NCBI GenBank assembly: GCA_023846275.1
Contig: CM043871.1
Span: 29,790,569 to 29,854,568, forward strand
Length of the DNA stretch: 64,000 nt
Direction: 5' to 3'
Source: Vanilla planifolia
Lineage: Eukaryota > Streptophyta > Magnoliopsida > Asparagales > Orchidaceae
Part shown: piece after piece, positions 58,601-64,000 of the stretch
Layout of the letters: each line of letters opens with the position of its first letter
Position numbering within the stretch: the first letter of the stretch is position 1
Notes under the pieces: model-generated
What the model was told of the DNA's origin: nothing
The model's input: the letters and a program-made list of their open reading frames with translations, nothing else
Databases searched by the model: none
Translations under genes and position numbers: made by a program

Positions 58601-60866
58601 CCATTCTTGTAGACACCATATCTAGCCTTTGCAAACCTAGAATGGCTCAATTGCATCATTAGCTTTATGCAAGAACCACACCACCTAGGTGTTGTAATGG
58701 CTCCATAACTATGGAGACAATCATTGAAACCTAAGCAATATGTGATGGAATAGTATCGGAAAAACTAGAAGAGAGACAAGGATCAAGTTATCAAGAGCAC
58801 AATTGGCCCAGCACAAACAAAAAGTTGATATGACCCACAAGCACAGGAACAACTATTGTGATATATAATTTAGTTTAGTCTGACGACTTATTCAATCTTC
58901 TAGTTTATTATGTGCTTCTTTGGCTGGCTAAGAGCATTATTTTCCTCTTCGATGTTAATAAAATCAACAACTAGCACATAATTTGCTAGCAAAAGGAAAG
59001 TTTTTCTAACTAGTCACTTATTTGTAAAATCAAAATTTAAGTATCATTGATATTGATAAATTGAAGTGTCCCGTGATATATGTAAGATTCATCCAAACAA
59101 AATATGTTGTAAATTGTAATTCTCAATTGTGATGAATTTCAAGAGCTGGATAGCTGAAATTATTGCAAGACCTTTTTGAAAAACACAACATCAAAGACGA
59201 TAATTGAACAATAAAATATTATTGAACCACCCATTCATGATAAAAGGATCAACGCACGTTCTAATCCCACATATGACATAATATCATAGGAACACCATCA
59301 AAACTACCAATACAAGCACAGTTTTTTAAAAAAACAAACCTTTGTGAAGGTTGTGGTAAGATCATCAATTTCTGGTGAAGACACAAGAAAATCAACCTAC
59401 AAAGCAAACATTCAATTAGCTTGCAAAGCTATATGCAATAACTCAGAAAATTGTTCCTGTTTATAAATCAAAATCAACTATTGGTCATCATGCAGGGAGG
59501 TAATAAGCTATAGAAAAACACATGATCATGTAGAAACTTTTTGCCACTATGTTAAAAGTAAAGATGCCATTTATGTACAAAAGATAAACATGAAAGTACA
59601 AACTATGATATGCCAAAAAAAAAAACAATGCATGTAAAATAACCTATTAATAACAATTAGATTTGAATCTGATTTAAAAAAAAAAAAAGCAGCAGGGTAA
59701 AACTATGCACCAAACCAATATGGTTTTGAAGATGCTGAAGTTTTAAATTGAAAAACTTCAAGCAGAGTCATTGGTTCAGTTTGAAAGTTAGAGGATAATC
59801 TTCATGAGAAAGAACTAAAAAAATCATTAGGTTCTATAAGCTTAAAACATGAAAAATGATCTCAAAGAATAGACATAAGAATCTCGATATGAATGGGACC
59901 AAAGTATTTTTTTTATTCATACATTAACAAAGTTCAGTTCATCAAAATGAAAAAAATTCTCCAATTGCCTTGATGACAGAAAATCACCTCTTTTCTACCT
60001 CCAAACAAATCAAAATTAAAATTTTCATTATCCATCCCAATATCTCCATTCAATGCAGAGGCATCACCATAATCATCATCTTCTAATCCCCCCAATTCAA
60101 CTTCTTCCACAACATCCTTGCCAAAAAATGCATATTGGGAAGAGTCAAAGAGAGAATTGTCTGCACCCAGAGCAATAAATTCACGTTAAGAAAACAATGA
60201 ATTAATTGAAAACTCAAGAACTCGGTGTAAAAGAATGAAGAAGAAAAAAAAAACTGAACCGGCTCAATATAAGAGAAGACGTACACCACAGAAGAAAACA
60301 ACGTAAAACTACAGCAAACTCTTACTCCTAATCACATGTGAGCACAGGAATATTGAATCGTGCCAAAAACTGAAGAAAGGAGGGCTAAAACCTTGATAGA
60401 CGTTCAATCAGTAACACCAAAGTTAATCATGAGTATGAAACGCGAAGATGTGAATTGAACAAGAAACTTGGAAGCAAAGACAAAAGCGCGTCAAATGATC
60501 ATGGTACAAAAATAAATTGACAGAACAATCACAAAAAATTCATCCGGCGAACCTCAATAGGATGTCAGGCTCATTAATTTAACAGTAAAAGAATCAAAAA
60601 AAAGTTATCGATCAAAAAAGAAAAAAAAAACATCGCCACAACAGTGCGATCCAACAGTGAAAACTCCAGAAAAGCAACAGATCCACACCACCACGCCCGT
60701 CTAAACAGAGAAGAAAGGAAACCAGCAAAACAAAATTTTCACAACGCCAAACGGAATTACAAAAAACACCTGCAATAGCATCGTCGAACTCTTTCAAATC
60801 GTCGTCCGCACCATGGTTACCGTAAACCCCACCAAGACCATCAAGTCCCTTCGCCGACTCCGCCAT
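46643..60866 (-). CDS. PAT1: PAT1 homolog, mRNA decapping activator
   Basis: Five coding exons on the minus strand, 60770-60866, 59988-60160, 59340-59396, 53918-53987 and 46643-48732, all GT-AG and in frame, give 828 aa. PAT1 links deadenylated mRNA to decapping (DCP1/DCP2, LSM1-7, DDX6) in cytoplasmic P-bodies; in Arabidopsis it is an MPK4 target guarded by an immune receptor. The N-terminus has the conserved FDSSQYAFFGKDVVEEVE (exon 2) and LDQQ after TVDW. The middle is Gln/Ser/Pro-rich. Helical C-terminal blocks are clear: FRSKHMSSEEIESIL (about 403-417), LEQEPMLAARIAIEDGL (about 515), KGRKLLMQYL and CMAIFRHLRFLFGG. The ATG at 48740-48742 lies in intron 4, so it is not the start; the acceptor is TTCTCAG|GTTCC. 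Introns 3 and 4 (5.35 and 5.19 kb) hold transposon debris. Confidence 0.94.
48897..49480. repeat. 310-bp direct repeat in PAT1 intron 4
   Basis: 'AATACAAAGACTTCAACAGCTTAGAAAAAA' at 48899 recurs at about 49209 (AATACAAGACTTCAACAGC), followed by matching 'GGAACACTAAC', 'GATATTGGC' and 'CTTATTATTTTA' blocks. Similarity is strong over about 250 bp. Confidence 0.8.
49693..49880. repeat. 103-bp direct repeat in PAT1 intron 4
   Basis: AAGCCTAAATGGAGCCTTAC is found at 49705 and 49808, each followed by CCTTCTCTCTTCTTCAC and an AAACAGACCTTTT block. Confidence 0.85.
50440..51720 (+). pseudogene. Ty1/copia RT-RNase H remnant in PAT1 intron 4
   Basis: Opposite strand to PAT1. It starts with FIIKFHTNEVIDRYKACLVT (about 50470) and KDYTQVHKSNYFEMSFPMTW, the copia RT entry. 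LFQMDMNDVF and YMEQPQGCAAHK (about 50860) follow. The YVDD region is degraded near 51050. LKKYVINLLKQIRVHGYKLA (about 51210) and the RNase H piece EAYCEANYAKSM (about 51510) follow. Stops and frame changes are frequent. No integrase or LTRs seen. Confidence 0.8.
50512..50793 (+). repeat. Exact 141-bp tandem duplication within copia RT
   Basis: Units 50512-50652 and 50653-50793 are identical to the eye and 47 codons long, so the frame is kept across the repeat. The repeated peptide is the start of the RT domain (IDRYKACLVT...IIAIIKGT). Because the copies are identical while the rest of the element is decayed, the duplication is recent. Confidence 0.95.
51721..53917. other. PAT1 intron 4, remaining part
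   Basis: AT-rich intron with no gene. A pyrimidine tract (TCTCTC and TTCTTCTCC) lies near 53120. There is no recognisable transposon domain. Confidence 0.4.
53988..55132. other. PAT1 intron 3, 3' part
   Basis: AT-rich intronic sequence. Short translatable stretches at 54414-54936 match nothing I know and lack splice or start context. No feature called. Confidence 0.4.
55133..55316. repeat. 92-bp exact tandem repeat with two hairpins per unit
   Basis: Units 55133-55224 and 55225-55316 appear identical. Each has a 7-bp stem with 3-nt loop (AGGTTTG AGG CAAACCT) and a second 7-bp stem (ATCAACA TCTTTT TGTTGAT) a few bases on. In PAT1 intron 3. Function unknown; a recent slippage or template-switch duplication is likely. 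Confidence 0.9.
56300..58600 (-). pseudogene. LINE reverse transcriptase remnant in PAT1 intron 3
   Basis: Same strand as PAT1. A piece near 58110-58170 reads LCRWKDILVVLI (RT entry of plant LINEs). LFANDTLLFAANTSQKAKEI-like sequence (about 57310-57370) contains the catalytic FADD motif, changed to FAND. Sequence about 56830-56960 resembles the RT thumb region. Stops are frequent. The 208-bp duplication at 57656-58072 lies between these parts. Confidence 0.6.
57656..58072 (-). repeat. 208-bp tandem duplication within LINE remnant
   Basis: GCATGATCAACAACAACCTA occurs at 57656 and 57864. The two units share almost every base apart from a few substitutions and a 3- to 4-base T insertion in the second (near 57905). 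They encode near-identical peptides (QQGPLYSRSTYRQQLHVGLG) on the minus strand. Confidence 0.9.
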
Positions 60867-61126
60867 GGCCACAACCTAGTGACTATAATCTTAACAAATA
60901 AACAAGAGCTCGATGGAAAGAGCTCAGAGCCCTCTTGCCGATTCAACGACAGAGAAACACAGTCTGAACTGAGATCCGAAGCAGCGGCGACAAGGCGACG
61001 AAGGACACCGCTCGAGGCCTGAGTGGGGGCGGTGTGCCCCCTATAAAAGATAACGGAAAAAGCAGCATCCAAATTGGTCGGCAGATCATTTATTGATAGT
61101 TTGGTAACGCAGTTTGACTGTTCGTG

Positions 61127-61147
61127 TTTTTTTTTTTTTTTTTTTTT
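61127..61147. repeat. Poly(T) tract, 21 nt
   Basis: 21 T residues about 260 bp upstream of the PAT1 start. It could be the tail of a lost retroposon, but no insert was recognised next to it. Confidence 0.8.
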
Positions 61148-61149
61148 GT

Positions 61150-62496
61150 TATTGCTCCTCAACAACTGCCATTTTATTTGAGAATAACTTGCAAATTAAA
61201 ATAAAATTTAATAAAAAATCAATTTAAAATGCGATTAATAAATAAAATCTATAATATTTTTTTGCAATCTAATATAGTTAGATATTTCTATGTAGTAACT
61301 TATTTATATTAGAATAATATTTAGATTTTATATTATTTTTTTATTAGAATAATTTTTTTCCATTTCATTGGATATGAGAACAAAGGGAGAAGTTAATTCA
61401 AAGAAGGTGATATTAAAAAGGTATTTAGCTCAATAACATTTTAATAGTTCTACTATTATTTAAAATTTTTAAATATTTCATATAATGATATTATATATAA
61501 TATATTATTAAATAAATATTTTTTAGAATATTAGATTATACAAAGAATAGCATATTATTTTACTAATGCTAACGTGAGAAGCAAGACATCAACATGTAAA
61601 TCACGTGGAAGTTGGTGGATAATATTAATTAGAAAAGCCATGGATATGCCTAATGATGCACTATGCCACCTTGGTCCAATCCGCATGTGAAAAATGTTAA
61701 AATGTGTCTTATTTTATTTAATTACTATATTAGAATTCATGAAATTGAATTGTTTTAGGGAAAGAAATCTTAGTAAGTGAAGCTTTAATTCTGGATAATT
61801 TGGCCATGCATACGCAAAAAGACCATTTCAAGTGCCTTGGATGTTTGAACCGGATGTATTTTCAATAAATAAGGGAAATATTGATAAATAAATGCGATAA
61901 ATCAGCCAAATAATATATGGAATTGAATAGGAGATCAGAGATTAAAATATTAATAATATATATTTGGAATAGCATATTAAGAGCAGAAATTTTCGGACTA
62001 TATTTGATTGCATAAATATTTAAATTTATGAATGATTTTTAAATTTCTAAATTTAAAAACGTAATTAAATAATGAATTTTGACAAGTGACAGAATATTTT
62101 TTTACATGAACATATTAATTTTTAAAAGCTAAATTTCAAATATCATTTTAATTTGTCAAAGTCAATATACTTAATTAAATAATATAAATGGAAATTGCAG
62201 TTTCAGCATTTTATACGTATTTGAAATCGTTACAAAACGGTTTAGAATTTTTCTAGAAAGAGTTTTGAAAAAGAATTCTCCTAAAAAAAGCTTTCAAAAA
62301 CATTTTTTTTATATGAAAAACTTCACATTATATTTTAATATAAAAGCAATATTCCCTAAATATTAGACTCACTTTCGCTTAAAACAACTGTTTAAAAAAA
62401 TTTTAACTAACTACAAATGAAATTTTAATAAATAAATTAATAAAATTTTGATAAATTGAAAAATTGATGGATGATAAATAAATTATACACATACAC

Positions 62497-62549
<53 letters not shown>

Positions 62550-62729
62550 TCGTATAATTTATCGAACTATCCGTTATTTCTCTATTTTTTGTTGGCCGAA
62601 ACCCGCCACGCGGCGGAAGCGAGCTCCACCAAATGGTAAATTCCGTATCGGGAAATAATAGGGAGAGAGAAGAGAGAGAGTCTGCATCTTCGGTCGGTGA
62701 GTGAGGCAGGCAGCCGATCCCCATTATTC
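61150..62729. other. PAT1-SDR divergent intergenic region
   Basis: AT-rich with no genes. It should hold the promoters of two divergent genes. CTATAAAAGATAAC (about 61041-61054) lies just outside on the plus strand and could be a TATA box for a plus-strand transcript, but it is 1.7 kb from the SDR start. A (TA)n tract occurs at 62505-62547 and a GAGA-rich leader at 62660-62690. Confidence 0.45.
62505..62547. repeat. (TA)n microsatellite upstream of SDR gene
   Basis: About 21 TA dinucleotides, 180 bp before the probable SDR start; preceded by ACATATATAC-like imperfect units. Confidence 0.9.
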
Positions 62730-64000
62730 ATGGGCGGCTTCTCCCGTTGCCGGGAGCTGAGAAAAATGATGGTTATGGTTAATTCGAGACCTCCAATGGG
62801 ATTGGTCCCAAAGGCTTTCCTTTGCAGCACCACATCGGGGTGGGAAGGCGGTGTTTCCATGGTTCAGGGTGCTTCCCGAGGCCTTGGTCTTGAATTTGTG
62901 AGTGTTTCGTTGCAAAGCTTTTCTTACTTTTCCGATTACATTGTTATTGTTATATTCTTTTGCCAGTTGTAGATTTACTGCATAAAAGCATATCTTTCCC
63001 TAATTTCGAAACTACTGCATGAAGAAATCTTGCTCCAGTCAATCTGAATTAGCTTAGCAAGTTATTGTAGCTTTATAGGTGAGGCAGTTGTTGGAGAAAA
63101 ACAGCAAAGGCCATGTTATTGCAAGTTGCCGAAATCCGGGTGGAGCAACAGGCCTCCTTGAGTTGAAGGGTAGATTTGAGGATCGTCTCGCCATACTGCC
63201 TCTTGACGTGACAAATGAAAGTACCATAAAGGTATTTCTATTGTTTCTATCTCAGGGAATCGTTTCTGAAAAAAAAAATGATACATTCGATATGAAAAGA
63301 ATGAAATATAGCTGAATTTCGAAGCCACACATTGTTTGATGTGGTTTTTATGACTTCTTGAAATGCACTACATTACTTCCTGTAAATTCGAGTTTTGAGA
63401 TTCAACTGCTTTTGATGATATGAATGCATAGTATAAATGAGAGTAAATTTAGTCTAATATTGAAAGCTAAAAATCATATTGAATCCTTGATATATAATTA
63501 GGGAACTTGTATCTCATATGCTTAAGCTTTTAAGTTAGTGGGTATCTATCAAATGGGATAATGATGTATGTTATTTGGTTTCTCAATATATGTCTCTTTT
63601 AACAAGTGTTGTCAAAATCATATTTGACTTATATTTTGTTCATATGGTATAAAGATTACATGGTCCTTTAGTTGTCTACATTATGTTTAAGGAAGTTTCA
63701 AGAGCTTTAGTCGATTCATTTGATGGAATAACTTTTGGCATGCATGATAATGTTATTTGAGGCTTTTGTTAAACTTATTTGGTTTATTTTAATTGAATGA
63801 TTCATAATTCCTTTGGTTTGGCCACTTATGATGGGACAATTAAAATATTTTTACATAAACTTTGTAGCAAGATACACTAGTACTCTAAGACCAATTTCAC
63901 GTTAAAAGTTGAATGTAACAATATTTAAGTTGTTTTTTCCTATTAGCTTAGGTTTTTAGGTTAATTGATGGTGTTAGTCAAATAATATATTATGCTAAAC
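62730..64000 (+). CDS. Short-chain dehydrogenase/reductase (At4g20760-like), 5' part
   Basis: Exons 62730-62897 and 63079-63231 are seen (phase 0, GT-AG); the next intron opens at 63232 and the rest lies beyond the window. The first 107 residues hold an N-terminal extension, then the start of the NAD(P) Rossmann fold: GGVSMVQGASRGLGLEFVRQ (about residues 40-59; TGxxxGxG pattern with Gln at the first position), then ASCRNP and LPLDVTNESTIK. They match the plant C-factor-like SDR family (At4g20760). Catalytic NAG, Ser and YxxxK would be downstream. The extension may target plastid or mitochondrion. Start choices are 62730 or 62766; the first suits the family length better. The enzyme's substrate is not known. 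Confidence 0.85.

Noticed and set aside
62437-62860. Minus-strand frames over the SDR first exon and TA repeat
   Set aside because: Partly a translated microsatellite and partly antisense to an SDR exon with clear homology.
1-64000. CRISPR arrays, operons, phage or bacterial gene clusters
   Set aside because: The tandem repeats have only two copies and no spacers; all genes are eukaryotic with introns.

Overview
The window is nuclear DNA from a flowering plant. The coding exons are plant-specific (PsbP of photosystem II, a plastid-type lipoyl synthase, a plant PAT1 homolog, plant F-box/LRR proteins). Introns use GT/AG sites, several are 3.5 to 5.4 kb long, and the AT-rich spaces are filled with decayed LTR and LINE retrotransposons. 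The GC-rich PsbP and F-box exons against a very AT-rich background might suit a non-grass monocot or an early-diverging angiosperm, but I cannot name the species.

Layout: 0-11 kb is a retrotransposon graveyard. A minus-strand Ty3/gypsy (gag near 9 kb, RT near 7 kb, integrase near 1 kb) appears to be split by a plus-strand gypsy at 1.79-5.15 kb that has lost its RNase H and integrase core. At 12.9 kb is an intact two-exon F-box/LRR gene, followed by a minus-strand F-box exon that is probably a pseudogene. From 14.7 to 24.3 kb lie LTR-like copies, a Ty1/copia gag remnant and a tandem duplication of about 3.35 kb in which each copy carries a decayed LINE RNase H. A much fresher, GC-rich, 5'-truncated LINE with a 28-nt poly(A) tail follows at 24.8-26.0 kb.

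From 27.4 kb the window is gene-bearing: a second F-box/LRR gene, then PSBP (four exons, 260 aa). LIP1P (minus, seven exons, 412 aa, 15.8 kb) is convergent with PSBP. PAT1 (minus, five coding exons, 828 aa, 14.2 kb) follows. The first two exons of a short-chain dehydrogenase/reductase run plus-strand off the right edge, divergent from PAT1. The splice joins were read from the sequence; every join keeps frame and matches the known family.

Much of the length of LIP1P and PAT1 is intron. LIP1P intron 4 holds a copia LTR-gag-LTR element without pol, intron 2 a gypsy gag-protease with a GC-rich LTR-like stretch, and intron 1 diverged direct repeats. PAT1 intron 4 holds a copia RT remnant with an exact 47-codon tandem duplication, and intron 3 holds a LINE RT remnant and a hairpin-rich 92-bp duplication. 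The genes show no shared pathway beyond two plastid proteins (PsbP and lipoyl synthase) being neighbours. I found no tRNA, rRNA, CRISPR or novel defence or biosynthetic system; the most interesting material is the retrotransposon structure and its effect on gene architecture.
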